Positions 54,100 to 63,154 of a stretch of DNA of 64,000 nt are shown here, piece by piece. Numbering within the stretch: position 1 is the first letter of the stretch; every line of letters starts with the position of its first letter. A program made the translations under genes and the position numbers. The DNA is from CAVOOW01 sp963697675 (GTDB lineage Bacteria > Actinomycetota > Actinomycetes > JACCUZ01): positions 434,001-498,000 of the forward strand of contig CAVOOW010000005.1 of NCBI GenBank assembly GCA_963697675.1, written 5' to 3'. The notes beneath the pieces were generated by a model. It was not told the DNA's origin. It saw only the letters and a list, made by a program, of their open reading frames with translations, and ran no database searches.

Positions 54100-57066
54100 A
54101 TGAATGGCCAGCCCGGGTCGAGGACGCTCATCGGTCGCGACGAAGAGCTTCGGCTCCTCGGCGAGGCGCTGGCCGAAGCGACGCAGCGTGCACAGATGCT
54201 CGTGGTCAGCGGGGATGCCGGCATCGGCAAGTCGGCCGTGGTGGCGCAGGCTGCAACTCTGGCCGCCGACGTTGGCTTCACGGTCCTCGTCGGCGCCTGT
54301 CTCGATGTGGCCGGGGACGCCGCGTTTGCGCCGGTGCTCGACGCCGTCCGTCCATTGCTTGACCGGGCGGAGATGGTGCCGCGTCACGGCAAGGGTCTCG
54401 ACACAGCCGCGGCAGACGTGGTGGCGCGGCTACTCCCCGGTGCGCCGGCCGCCGGCGCCGAGACCGCAGGCGGGCTGGCACCCGGGCAGGCGTTGGAGTG
54501 CTTGCGCGAGGTGCTCGTGCAGGCGGCGGAGGCTGGTCCGGTGTTGCTGGTGCTGGAGGATGTGCACTGGGCCGACCAGTCCACCCGGGACCTTCTCGTC
54601 GCGCTATCGGTCGTTCGCGATCAGCCGTTGGCAGTGCTGGTGACCTTCCGCGCGGATGAGGTGGACCGACGCCACCCGCTGCGCTCGTGTCTGCGTCAGC
54701 TGCGGCGCGCCCCCGGCGGGCTGTCGCTCGCGCTGGGCCCGCTGGACGATCTCGCCGCCAGAGAACTTGCCCGAAGCCTGGCGAGGCCGGACGGGCCACC
54801 GGTAGACGGAGAGCGCATGTGCGCGCGAGCGGAGGGTAATCCGCTTTATCTCGAGGAGCTCGTCGCCGCCGGAAGCCACGAAAGCGGTGTTGACGCGGTA
54901 CCGCCTGAGCTTGCGGACCTGCTGCTGTCGCGCCTGGACCGATTGTCGCCGGGGACGGCAGCCGTTCTGCGGATGGCCGCCGTCGGTGGCACCGCGCTTG
55001 ACGAGCAGCTGCTGGTCGCGGTCGTCGACGAACCGGTGACCGCGGTGGAGGCGGCGCTGCGGGAGGCGGTGGACCGCAACGTGCTGGTGCAGAACGCCGA
55101 CCTCCTTGCGTTTCGGCATGCCCTGCTGCGGGATGCGGTCTACGAGGATCTGCTGCCATCCGAACGAACCAGGCTGCACGCGCGGTACGCCGCTGCCCTC
55201 CAGGACCTCGTCGGCCCCGGGGCTGCGGGCGCTGGCATGGCCGACGCAGGCCTCGTCGCTCTTCACCTGGCTGCTGCCGGTGACGTCGCCGCAGCGCTGC
55301 CGGCGGCGCTGCACGCCGGACGGATGGCCGCCCGGCTGGGCCTGCCCGAAGCGGTGACCCACCTCGACCGCGTCCTGCACTGGTGGTCTCAGGTGCCGGA
55401 TGCGGCAGCGTTGACCGGCCTGTCGCGAGCCGAGTTGCTCTGCCTGGCCGCGGAGCCGGTCGCGACCGCGGGCGCACCGGAACGTGCGCAAGTGTTGCTG
55501 CACCAGGCGCTCGAGCTCATCGACGTCGAGAAGGAGCCGCTCCTGGCCAGTCGCATCTACGCCGTACGCGCCGACCACGTGTGCGCCACGGTGGGCGACC
55601 CGAAGGAGCAGCAGCTCGCGCTTGACCGCGCCGTCGCCTTCGCGGGGGAGATGGTGTCGCCGGAGCTGGCGAAAGCGCTCACCCTCGCGGCGTCGTACAT
55701 GCTGCTGTACCACTCGCGCTGCTGGGACACGAGGCGGCTCGGCGAACGAGCGCGGGCGGTCGCGCACGCGGTTGGCGACGACTCGGCGGAGGCCATGGCC
55801 GATTTTCTGGTCGCCATCGCGCAGGTGTACACCGGCGAGATCGACGAGGGCCTTGCGGACGCAAGGAAGGCGATCGATCGCTTGGAGCGAGGGGGGCCGC
55901 TGTCCGACGCGCTGCTGTTCCGCGGGGTCTATGCGTATGCGCTCGGCGCCGCTGGCCGCCCGCTGGACGGCATCGCGGTCGCCCGGCAGTCCGCTGAGCA
56001 CGCGGCCGCCGTCGGACTGCCAGCTGCGGCATTTTACTGCGCCGGTCAGGACATCTTCCTGTGCGGGCGCGTGGGTCTCCTCGACGAGGCGGAGCGCCGT
56101 CTCGCGTCGCTGCTGCGTGGGTGGCAGCCCGGGGTGGTGCGACAGATCACCCGCTCGATTGCGGGGGAGCTGTGGACCCGGCGCGGAGAGCTGGAGAGCG
56201 CGGCGGCAGCCTTCGTCGATGTACGCGCGTGGTTCGGTAGCGCCGAGGACCTTGGCGGCGTCCTCGGCGATCTGGCTCCCGTGGTCGACCTGTACCTGGC
56301 GAAGGGTGAGCCGGACGCCGCCGCTGAGTTAGCGCTTCAGCTTGCGCTGGCCTGCGACGAGCTCGACGAGGACCTCGGCTTGGCAACGATGGCCCGTCGG
56401 GCTTTGGCCAGCGCCGCCGCTGTCCGGGCCGCCCACGGCCCGTTGCCGGCGGGGCTCGTCGACAAAGGTCACGAGCTGCTGCAGCGGTCCCATGCCGCCG
56501 CCGACCGCGGCGGCTGCCGGTGGGGCACGGCCGCGTTCGCGGAGCTGGTCACGGCGGACGCCTGGCAGCTCGCCTGTGCCGGTGAGGAAACCCTGCTGGC
56601 ATGGCAGCGCGCCCGGGAGGCTTGGGAGCCGACCGGCCTCGGCTACGACCTGCTCGAGTGCACCGCTCAGCTGGCAACAGTCGCGTTCGCCGAAGGCGAC
56701 CGCGAGACCGGCCAGCAGGCCCTCCGCGAGGCGTGGACGACCAGCCGCCGCATGGGCGCCAGCGGACTGACCCGGTCGATGGCCGCGCTGGCCCGCCGCA
56801 CCCGCACGACACTCGATGACACCCCGTCCGACGGTGCTGGTTCCGGCCTGACCAGGCGGGAGCGGGAAGTGCTGGCTCTGGTGGCCGCGGGCCGCAGCAA
56901 CCCGCAGATATCCGGCGAGCTCTACATGAGCCGCAAGACGGCCAGCGCGCACGTGTCCCGCATTCTCACCAAGCTCGGCGTCGCGAGCCGCGGCGAGGCC
57001 GCCGCTTACGCCTGGGCGCACGGCCTGGCCGACACGGACCCGGCTCAGCCGGAGCGGTCCCGATGA
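54100..57066 (+). CDS. Large ATP-binding LuxR-family (LAL) transcriptional regulator
   Basis: 988 aa, STAND-type regulator. N-terminal AAA/NACHT-like ATPase: RTLIGRDEELRLLGEAL, Walker A VVSGDAGIGKSAVVAQA, Walker B LLVLEDVHWADQSTRDLLVA. The middle (~residues 340-900) is helical, TPR-like. The C-terminal LuxR HTH reads GLTRREREVLALVAAGRSNP and YMSRKTASAHVSRILTKLGV. Such LALs activate specific gene sets after ligand binding. The adjacent secreted-protein gene (57160, same strand, 93 bp on) is the obvious candidate target. ATG 54100 with GGGAGAGGG upstream. No frame break over 2.97 kb, unlike the relaxase. Confidence 0.9.
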   Translation: MNGQPGSRTLIGRDEELRLLGEALAEATQRAQMLVVSGDAGIGKSAVVAQAATLAADVGFTVLVGACLDVAGDAAFAPVLDAVRPLLDRAEMVPRHGKGLDTAAADVVARLLPGAPAAGAETAGGLAPGQALECLREVLVQAAEAGPVLLVLEDVHWADQSTRDLLVALSVVRDQPLAVLVTFRADEVDRRHPLRSCLRQLRRAPGGLSLALGPLDDLAARELARSLARPDGPPVDGERMCARAEGNPLYLEELVAAGSHESGVDAVPPELADLLLSRLDRLSPGTAAVLRMAAVGGTALDEQLLVAVVDEPVTAVEAALREAVDRNVLVQNADLLAFRHALLRDAVYEDLLPSERTRLHARYAAALQDLVGPGAAGAGMADAGLVALHLAAAGDVAAALPAALHAGRMAARLGLPEAVTHLDRVLHWWSQVPDAAALTGLSRAELLCLAAEPVATAGAPERAQVLLHQALELIDVEKEPLLASRIYAVRADHVCATVGDPKEQQLALDRAVAFAGEMVSPELAKALTLAASYMLLYHSRCWDTRRLGERARAVAHAVGDDSAEAMADFLVAIAQVYTGEIDEGLADARKAIDRLERGGPLSDALLFRGVYAYALGAAGRPLDGIAVARQSAEHAAAVGLPAAAFYCAGQDIFLCGRVGLLDEAERRLASLLRGWQPGVVRQITRSIAGELWTRRGELESAAAAFVDVRAWFGSAEDLGGVLGDLAPVVDLYLAKGEPDAAAELALQLALACDELDEDLGLATMARRALASAAAVRAAHGPLPAGLVDKGHELLQRSHAAADRGGCRWGTAAFAELVTADAWQLACAGEETLLAWQRAREAWEPTGLGYDLLECTAQLATVAFAEGDRETGQQALREAWTTSRRMGASGLTRSMAALARRTRTTLDDTPSDGAGSGLTRREREVLALVAAGRSNPQISGELYMSRKTASAHVSRILTKLGVASRGEAAAYAWAHGLADTDPAQPERSR

Positions 57067-57159
57067 TGGGCAGTTGCCCGATGCGCCCACCAGGGCCTTA
57101 GGGCCAGCGTCGTGGGTACCGGGCTTACCGCCCCGGAACCCCAACGCCGGGAGGCGACC

Positions 57160-57828
57160 ATGTACCACCACATCCGTCGCAGCCTGTTCGCCACTGTGGC
57201 GATCACGCTGCTGCTCGTCACGGCCGGCCCGGTCGCGGCCGCCAACAGTCAAGCCGCCGAACGGCCCGGCCCGGGCACGTTCAAAGCGATCGTCGGAGAG
57301 CTCGACGGGCGCACCGGCGCCGACCTGCTCGCCGACTCCTTCCTCCCCGACTACCTGGGTCCGACCAACGCCCCCGGTGAGTGCCCGCGTCTCGGCCTGC
57401 ACAACCGGGTGGTGTGGTTGCACACGGTGCACACCTGCCACCTCCAGCCCGGAGACGTCGCCGTTGCCCTGCCCGCGGCCTCCTGCAGCGACGTCGAGGC
57501 GCCGCCGTTCTACGCGGTCGGCGAGGACGCACAACGGGCCTGCGCGCGTGAGTACAACGCCTCGATCCTGTCGATCACCGTCTCCGTGGACGGGGGCGCA
57601 CCCGTCGAGATCATCCGGCCGGCGTTCGCTGTGTCACCGCCGCAACGCAGCATCGTCATCCCCGCCGACAACCCAGGCGGGTTCCCGGCGGGACCGGCGA
57701 CGTTCACCGCGGACGGCTGGGCAGCCGTGCTTGACCCCGTCACCCCCGGCGCCCACACCGTCAAAGTCGTGGGCACAATCGCCGGCGTCAAGAACCCTGT
57801 CCACGAGACCTTCAAGCTGGTTCTCTGA
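57160..57828 (+). CDS. Secreted protein of unknown function
   Basis: 222 aa. Signal peptide RRSLFATVAITLLLVTAGPVAAA (shown here in part; cleavage near residue 28). The mature protein has several Cys (GECPRLG, TVHTCHLQPG, ASCSDVE, ACAREYN), likely paired in two disulfides, and beta-rich repeats toward the C-terminus (TVSVDGGAPVEI, HTVKVVGTIAG). GGGAGGCGACC before the ATG at 57160. Lies directly downstream of the LAL regulator. No family recognised. Confidence 0.75.
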   Translation: MYHHIRRSLFATVAITLLLVTAGPVAAANSQAAERPGPGTFKAIVGELDGRTGADLLADSFLPDYLGPTNAPGECPRLGLHNRVVWLHTVHTCHLQPGDVAVALPAASCSDVEAPPFYAVGEDAQRACAREYNASILSITVSVDGGAPVEIIRPAFAVSPPQRSIVIPADNPGGFPAGPATFTADGWAAVLDPVTPGAHTVKVVGTIAGVKNPVHETFKLVL

Positions 57829-57929
57829 CCGCAGCCGGTAAACCGACCGAACAACGCCCGGGCCGCCATCCAGCGGCCCGGGCTGAGACGTCGGGTGCAG
57901 GTTGGTCGGCCGCCGGGTCTAGCGGGTCC

Positions 57930-58180
57930 GAGCCGGCTCGAGTCAGGAGACCGCCGAGGTCGCGGGCGGCGTCGCGTAGCTCGCGCGGCGACACGATGCG
58001 GTACGGCGCCTGGATCGCGGTGAGGTGCCGGGCGTACCAGAACGGTTCGTCGGCGGTGCCGACGAGCCGGGTGCGGCAGTCGTCGGTCGGCTCCAGCCGG
58101 CCGAGATTGCGGGGCAGCCACCCCGCGACCGCGTCCGCCGTGGCGTCGATGAGGACCTCGGCTGAGCTACCCAAACGCAC
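57930..58180 (-). pseudogene. C-terminal remnant of a WYL-domain transcriptional regulator
   Basis: The readable part VRLGSSAEVLIDATADAVAG, then WLPRNLGRLEPTDDCRTRLV and APYRIVSPRELRDAARDLGG, matches the WCX/C-terminal end of YafY/PafBC-like WYL regulators. The N-terminal HTH and WYL core are missing: the sequence runs straight into the IS110 non-coding flank at about 58187. The IS110 insertion or an associated deletion removed the rest. The open frame continues to 57812 without homology. Confidence 0.6.
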
Positions 58181-58186
58181 CAGCTA

Positions 58187-58322
58187 GCAGGAAGGGTCCA
58201 CGGACTGCTTCACGCACCTCAATCGCACATATGTGATGCCATGACGGGGCGGGGCCTCCCGCTCCCGTGGGTGCCCGAGGATTCTCGGGGTGCTCACTTT
58301 TCACACGTGAAGGGAGGCCACC
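58187..58322 (+). ncRNA. Candidate bridge-RNA region of the IS110 element
   Basis: 136 bp of non-coding DNA between the WYL remnant and the transposase start. IS110-family elements encode a structured guide (bridge) RNA in a flank, for the IS110 group mainly on the 5' side. A 6-bp stem (CCCGAG 58274-58279, CTCGGG 58284-58289) with a GATT loop is visible, preceded by a G/C-rich stretch. Exact RNA ends and guide loops cannot be fixed by eye. Confidence 0.35.
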
Positions 58323-59360
58323 GTGAGTCGAGACTATTCCTCGGGCCAGTTTGTTGGAATCGATCTGCATCGCCGGCGCAGCGTGATCTGCCGGATGAGC
58401 GCTGAGGGTGAGGTGCTCGAGTCGGTCCGGATCGAGAACGACCGCGCCGCACTGCTGCGCGAGGTCGGCAAGGCGGGTGCGGGTGCGCCGGTCGCGATCG
58501 AGGCGACCTACGGCTGGTACTGGGCGGTGGATGTGTTGCAGGAGCACGGGTTCGAGGTGCACCTGGCCCATCCGAAGGGACTCGCCAGCTTCCAGGACCG
58601 CCGGGTCAAGACCGACTGGGCGGACGCGAAGGAGCTGGTGGACCTGCTGCGGCTGGGCCGGTTCCCGGAGGCCTACATCGCCCCGGTGCAACTGCGGGAG
58701 CTGCGTGAGCTGGTGCGTCACCGGCACAAGCTCGTGCAGGTCCGCACCACCCAGAAGGCCAGCCTGCACGCGGTGCTCGGCAAGTGCGGGGAGATCCCGA
58801 CCCTGGGTGACCTGTTCGGACCGGGCGGGACCAAGCTGCTGGACTCGCTGCGGCTGCCCGAGCCGTACGCGTCCCGGGTGGCCTCGCAGCGCCGGCTGCT
58901 GCTGATGCTGGACAACGAGATCGACCTGGTCGAGCACACCATCCACCACCGACTCAAGGACGACCCGGCCTACCAGGCGTTACTCAAGCTCAAGGGGATC
59001 GGGCCGACCTTCGCCGCGGTGTTCATCGCCGAGATCGGGGACGTGACCCGGTTCGGTACACCGCACCAGCTGGCCTGCTGGGCCGGACTGACCCCACGGT
59101 TGTACTCCTCGGACACCAAGACCCGGCAGGGCCACATCTCCAAACAGGGCTCAAGGTTGCTGCGGTGGGCCGCGATCGAGGCCTGCCAACGCAGCTGTGA
59201 GCCGTATGTGGCCAACCACCGGCAGCGGATCCGGGACCGGCGCGGGAAGACCGTCACCCAGATCTCGAAGGTCGCCGCGGCCCGCAAGCTGCTCCACGTC
59301 GTCTACTACGTGCTGCGCGACGGGCACGCCCGTTGCTTACAGACTGCGCCGGCCGGATGA
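58323..59360 (+). CDS. IS110-family transposase (DEDD, RuvC-like)
   Basis: 345 aa, full length. N-terminal RuvC-like catalytic part: FVGIDLHRRRSVICRM (D), VAIEATYGWYWAVDVL (E), then RRVKTDWADAKELVDLLRLG (D, D), the DEDD tetrad. The C-terminal transposase_20 domain has LLKLKGIGPTFAAVFIAEIG, WAGLTPRLYSSDTKTRQGHI and SKQGSRLLRWAAIEACQ, including the catalytic Ser region. GTG 58323 with AGGGAGGCCACC before it. No frame break, so probably active. It has disrupted a WYL regulator on its left. Confidence 0.93.
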   Translation: MSRDYSSGQFVGIDLHRRRSVICRMSAEGEVLESVRIENDRAALLREVGKAGAGAPVAIEATYGWYWAVDVLQEHGFEVHLAHPKGLASFQDRRVKTDWADAKELVDLLRLGRFPEAYIAPVQLRELRELVRHRHKLVQVRTTQKASLHAVLGKCGEIPTLGDLFGPGGTKLLDSLRLPEPYASRVASQRRLLLMLDNEIDLVEHTIHHRLKDDPAYQALLKLKGIGPTFAAVFIAEIGDVTRFGTPHQLACWAGLTPRLYSSDTKTRQGHISKQGSRLLRWAAIEACQRSCEPYVANHRQRIRDRRGKTVTQISKVAAARKLLHVVYYVLRDGHARCLQTAPAG

Positions 59361-59902
59361 ATCCCGACCGTCGCACCGGTGCGCGCGAACCGCTACTGGC
59401 ATGACCCACCAGCAGGACCGGTCGCGGTCGAGTATGTGATTGGTTCCGTGCACCACCGGGTGCCGCACAGCTTCATGCAGACCACCAGCGTCGCGAAGGA
59501 ATGCCCGGCAACCACCGGTTGCCCCCACCACGACCAGCGGTTCTGAAGCGAAGACACAACCCAATAGAGGATGCCGACGCGGCCTCACGAATTCTGCGTC
59601 GACCCGGGACAGCGTCAACACCGTTCCTCCTCGCTGCGCTGCGGGGGCTCCGTGTTGACCCCGCCCCTTAGCTCGACGCTGCCCCAGACCGCCCACGACG
59701 GCAAAACAACGCATCCCAGCGCCCTTGACACGACCCCACTCCGTCAGGAATGCCAGTCCCGCGCACTGCCTGCTTGGCGGTACGCCGGGCAGGCGGCATC
59801 CGGCATTACCGAGCGCCGATCCGTTCCGGGGAGGCGTGCCATGGTGGGCCATGCAACGGCCGGTCCGCTCGGGCTACGCCGTTGCCGCGCAGCCAAGGAG
59901 AT
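59361..59902. other. Gap after IS110: no supported gene
   Basis: 542 bp. It includes the unknown right end of the IS110 element. Small open frames here lack start signals or recognisable domains, and I see no transposon ends or RNA genes. Confidence 0.5.
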
Positions 59903-59937
59903 GGAGACAACCCGCCTCTTGGAGGCGTGTTGTCTCC
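59903..59937. terminator. 16-bp stem terminator of the 59947 gene
   Basis: GGAGACAACCCGCCTC (59903-59918) and GAGGCGTGTTGTCTCC (59922-59937) pair with one mismatch around a 3-nt loop, starting 10 nt after the stop of the minus-strand secreted-protein gene. Confidence 0.78.
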
Positions 59938-59946
59938 GTCATCCTC

Positions 59947-60402
59947 CTACTTCGATCCAACGATCGAACAGCGGTAGACCTCGTCCGTCGAGACGAGCGT
60001 GATTTCAGGCCTAGCCCCAGCCGCAGCCGCCAGGACCTCGTCCTCAGACGTGAACTGGTGGGGAGTGACTCCCGCGTTGAAGACGATGAGGACCTGGTGC
60101 CACAGAGGGTTGAACCCCTCACCCTGGATTGCATCGATCACCGAATGGAAGTCCTGCTCTTCGTCGAGGTCGTTCGAGGCGTAGATCGTGTTGACGCCCT
60201 TGTTGTGCGCGAGCAGCGGGTCAGACGCCGCCACCTCGAACATGTTGACGGTTACTTGCTGCCCCTCGTAGAAGACGGGCCTTTGAGCCGAAGCGCCGTT
60301 CGGGCTCCCCGACGCGAGCGCCGTGCCGGCCGTAAGGGCAACGAACAGGCCCCCGGTGACGAGGAGGGCTCCGATCCTCGATGTGACTCTGGTCAGCCGC
60401 AT
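59947..60402 (-). CDS. Small secreted protein of unknown function
   Basis: 151 aa. Signal peptide (basic RLTRVTSRIG, core ALLVTGGLFVALTAGTALAS; cleavage near residue 31). The mature part has PVFYEGQQVTVNMFEVAASD, NTIYASNDLDEEQDFHSVID and WHQVLIVFNAGVTPHQFTSE, ending with a single Cys (YRCSIVGSK). GGAGG 6 nt before ATG 60402 and a strong terminator after the stop show a complete transcription unit. No family recognised. Confidence 0.75.
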   Translation of the reverse strand: MRLTRVTSRIGALLVTGGLFVALTAGTALASGSPNGASAQRPVFYEGQQVTVNMFEVAASDPLLAHNKGVNTIYASNDLDEEQDFHSVIDAIQGEGFNPLWHQVLIVFNAGVTPHQFTSEDEVLAAAAGARPEITLVSTDEVYRCSIVGSK

Positions 60403-60864
60403 GCTGAACCTCCGTTGTGTCGAAGCGGGACCATCCCGCACCGTCTCAAGGACCAACGGGCACATTCGCATCACGGTTCACTGAAACGAGGTGAACGCTC
60501 GGCGACCAGGCTCCCGTTCATCTCGAAGTCGACACCATGGTCTGCACCTGATCAGTGGCATCGAAGCGCCGAGTAAACGTCGGGAATGGGGATCATCCGG
60601 AGCAATCCCGCGCTGGACGAGGCCCAGCCCACCGGGGTGCCCTTCCCGAGCACACTCTCGGCGGCTGACACGACCGCACTGAACCGGCATTACTCGACAC
60701 CCGCAGGCGCTAGTGGCCGCGTAGCGCGTGTGACCTGTACTGGATGACAGAAACCTCGTGCCGTTTCATCCCCTGCAGGTGAGCCGCAGCGCCGACGGGC
60801 GCCACATGATCTTGCTGGAAGGGCCAGTGGGACCGCGAGGTCTGAGCCGAAGGGGATGAAGTTG
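60403..60864. other. Gap between divergent secreted-protein and DUF1254 genes
   Basis: 462 bp separating two divergent genes, hence both promoters. I see no gene or clear repeat. GAAGGGG at 60849-60855 is the ribosome binding site for the DUF1254 gene. Confidence 0.45.
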
Positions 60865-61809
60865 ATGGGGACCGTCGTCGACAACAGCAACTTTGTCCGG
60901 GCCGAGACGAATCGGATGTTCCGGGATCTGCTCGCGACGTCGCCCGGCCTGAACCAGTGGGAACATCATCGGGACCTGGCTCCGATCGAGCATCAGACCG
61001 TCATCAGGATGAACCGCGACACGCTGTACAGCCTCGCGATCGTCGACATCTCCTCCGGTGCGACCGTGACGCTGCCCGATGCGGCTGGGCGGTACCTGTC
61101 CGTGATGGTGGTTAACCAGGACCACTACATCAACCGCGTCTTCCACCAGCCCGGGACCTATGACCTCACGGTCGAGGAGTTCGACAGCCCGTATGTGGCT
61201 CTGGCCGTTCGGGTGCTGGTTAACGCGGACGACCCAGACGATCTCGCCGCCGTGCACGCGATCCAGGACGGCTTCGGCCTCACCGCCACCTCCGCGGAGC
61301 CGTTCGTCATGCCCGACTACGACGAGCCGTCATTCACCGCGACCCGCGAGACTCTCCTGAAACGGGCACTCGCTGAACTTCCCACCGCCCAGGGAGCATT
61401 TGGCGCCAAGGAGGAGGTCGACCCGATCGCCCACCTGCTCGGAACAGCGGCGGGCTGGGGCGGGCTGCCCGAGCGCGAGGCCTTCTACGTGGTCAAGGAT
61501 CCGCACCTGCCCGTCGGCTCGTATCAGGCAGTCCTCGCCGACGTGCCCGTGGACGCCTTCTGGTCTGTGACCGTGTACAACCGCGACGGCTTCCTCGAGC
61601 CGAACGCTATCGGCCGGTACAGCATCAACAGCGTCACCGGCGCCCGCAACGACGACGGTTCGATCACGGTGCGCCTTGGTGGAGACGAGAGCCTGCCGAA
61701 CTGCCTGCCCCTCATGGACGGCTGGAACTACGCCCTGCGGCTATACCAGCCCAGGCCCGAGATCCTCGACGGAACCTGGGTCCCCCCGGACTTCGCCACG
61801 GTGCGATAA
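60865..61809 (+). CDS. DUF1254/DUF1214 family protein
   Basis: 314 aa. N-terminal DUF1254 part (NFVRAETNRMFRDLLATSPG, HQTVIRMNRDTLYSLAIVDI, GRYLSVMVVNQDHYINRVFH), then the DUF1214 part (VDAFWSVTVYNRDGFLEPNA, RYSINSVTGARNDDGSITVR, WNYALRLYQPRPEILDGTW). Proteins of this family are widespread and usually of unknown role; some are secreted, but this copy has no signal peptide. ATG 60865 is 9 nt after GAAGGGG; the ATG at 60856 is too close to it. Island cargo next to the IS30 element. Confidence 0.85.
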   Translation: MGTVVDNSNFVRAETNRMFRDLLATSPGLNQWEHHRDLAPIEHQTVIRMNRDTLYSLAIVDISSGATVTLPDAAGRYLSVMVVNQDHYINRVFHQPGTYDLTVEEFDSPYVALAVRVLVNADDPDDLAAVHAIQDGFGLTATSAEPFVMPDYDEPSFTATRETLLKRALAELPTAQGAFGAKEEVDPIAHLLGTAAGWGGLPEREAFYVVKDPHLPVGSYQAVLADVPVDAFWSVTVYNRDGFLEPNAIGRYSINSVTGARNDDGSITVRLGGDESLPNCLPLMDGWNYALRLYQPRPEILDGTWVPPDFATVR

Positions 61810-61836
61810 CCGGAGCCTAGGGACCGCATATCTGCT

Positions 61837-63048
61837 GCGACCTCAAGGGGTCAGTGCAACACCTCATCGAGTTTCTCTGACGGTGTCATCCAACCCAGTG
61901 TCTGTCGAGGCCTGCCGTTGAGTTTGGCGGCGACTTCGTCGAGCTGTTCTTGGCTGAAGCTCGAGATGCTGGTGCCTTTGGGGAAGTACTGGCGGAGCAA
62001 CCCGTTGGTGTTCTCATTGCTGCCGCGTTGCCAAGGGCTCTTCGGGTCGCAGAAGTAGACCTTCATTCCGGTGTCGATGGTGAACCGTTTGTGGTCGGCC
62101 AGCTCGTGGCCGCGGTCCCAGGTCAGACGACCGCTTCAGCTGGACCGGCAGGGTCTGCATATGCGCGGCCAGGGCCTCGACCACGTGCTCGGTGGAGCGC
62201 CCCTTCGGGAGCCGGACGAGCATCACGAACCGGGTCGAGCGTTCCACCAGGGTCGCGATCTGCGACCAGCCCGAACCGATCAGCAGGTCACCCTCCCAGT
62301 GACCGGGCACCGCCCGGTCGGCCGCCTCGGCGGGGCGTTCGCTGATCGCGATCGCGTCCACGATCTGACCGCGGCCGTGCCCACGGGAGGTGTGCGTCTT
62401 CGAGCGGCGCATCATCCGCCGGGTCCGCAAATGCGTGGCCAGCTCACGCTTAAGCGCACCTCGCGCTTGCACGAACAGCGTGAGGTAGATCGTCTCGTGC
62501 GACACCCGCATCTCCGACTCGTCAGGGAACTCCCGGACCAGCCAGCCCGCGATCTGCTGCGGTGACCAGTCCTGGCCTAGTTTCCCCGCCACCGCCTCGC
62601 GCAACTGCTGATTGGTCGAGAGCTTGCACCGCTTCGGTCTGCGCGCACGCGCCCAGGCGGCTTGGTCGCTGACCGTCGCCCGATAGCGGCGATGGCCACC
62701 GTTGCGGGCCACCTCCCGCGACACAGTCGAAGGGGCGCGGCCCAGCCGGCCGGCGATGCACCGCAGCGACTCACCCGCCGCCAGACCGCGAGAGATCTCC
62801 TCCCGCTCGCACAGCGACAAGCAGCCCGCGGACCTGGTCCGCTCCCGCGGCCGGATCCCACCGGTCAACCCGACGTACTGGCGGATCGAGGCATCCGAGC
62901 GACCCAGCTGCCGCCCGATGATTCGGAACGACACCCCAGCCCGCACCAGCCGCCAGATCTCCAGCTTCTCCGCAATCGACATGCGTCCAGCCATAACCAC
63001 TCCCCTCGCGCTAGTTGAGGAAGTGTTGCGCCGACCCCCTGAGACCGC
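61837..63048 (-). mobile_element. IS30-family insertion sequence
   Basis: About 1.2 kb with imperfect 29-bp terminal inverted repeats: left 61837-61865 (GCGACCTCAAGGGGTCAGTG ...) and right 63020-63048, matching at about 22 of 29 positions. The single transposase gene fills it. The right end lies 107 bp from the integrase stop. A target-site duplication is not evident by eye. Confidence 0.72.
61851..62994 (-). CDS. IS30-family transposase, one frame break
   Basis: About 381 aa. The N-terminal HTH region (MSIAEKLEIWRLVRAGVSFR and REEISRGLAAGESLRCIAGR, APSTVSREVARNGG) is typical IS30. The DDE domain has GHWEGDLLIGSGWSQIATLV (first D), TWDRGHELADHKRF (second D) and RGSNENTNGLLRQYFPKGT (E). One extra base near 62130 splits the second D from the first. 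The last residues SEKLDEVLH sit inside the left terminal repeat. Likely a working transposase if the break is an error. Confidence 0.88.
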
Positions 63049-63154
63049 CCCGGATATCGCGCGCTTCCGCGCCGACGTCCTGTTGGCGAGGGTGGTCGCG
63101 ACGAACCCACTCGGGACGAGGCAGCGGAGGCGGCGCAACTGAGAATCCGCCGCG

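Noticed and set aside
59571..60576. Plus-strand frames over the secreted-protein gene
   Set aside because: Antisense to a gene with signal peptide, RBS and terminator; no domain.
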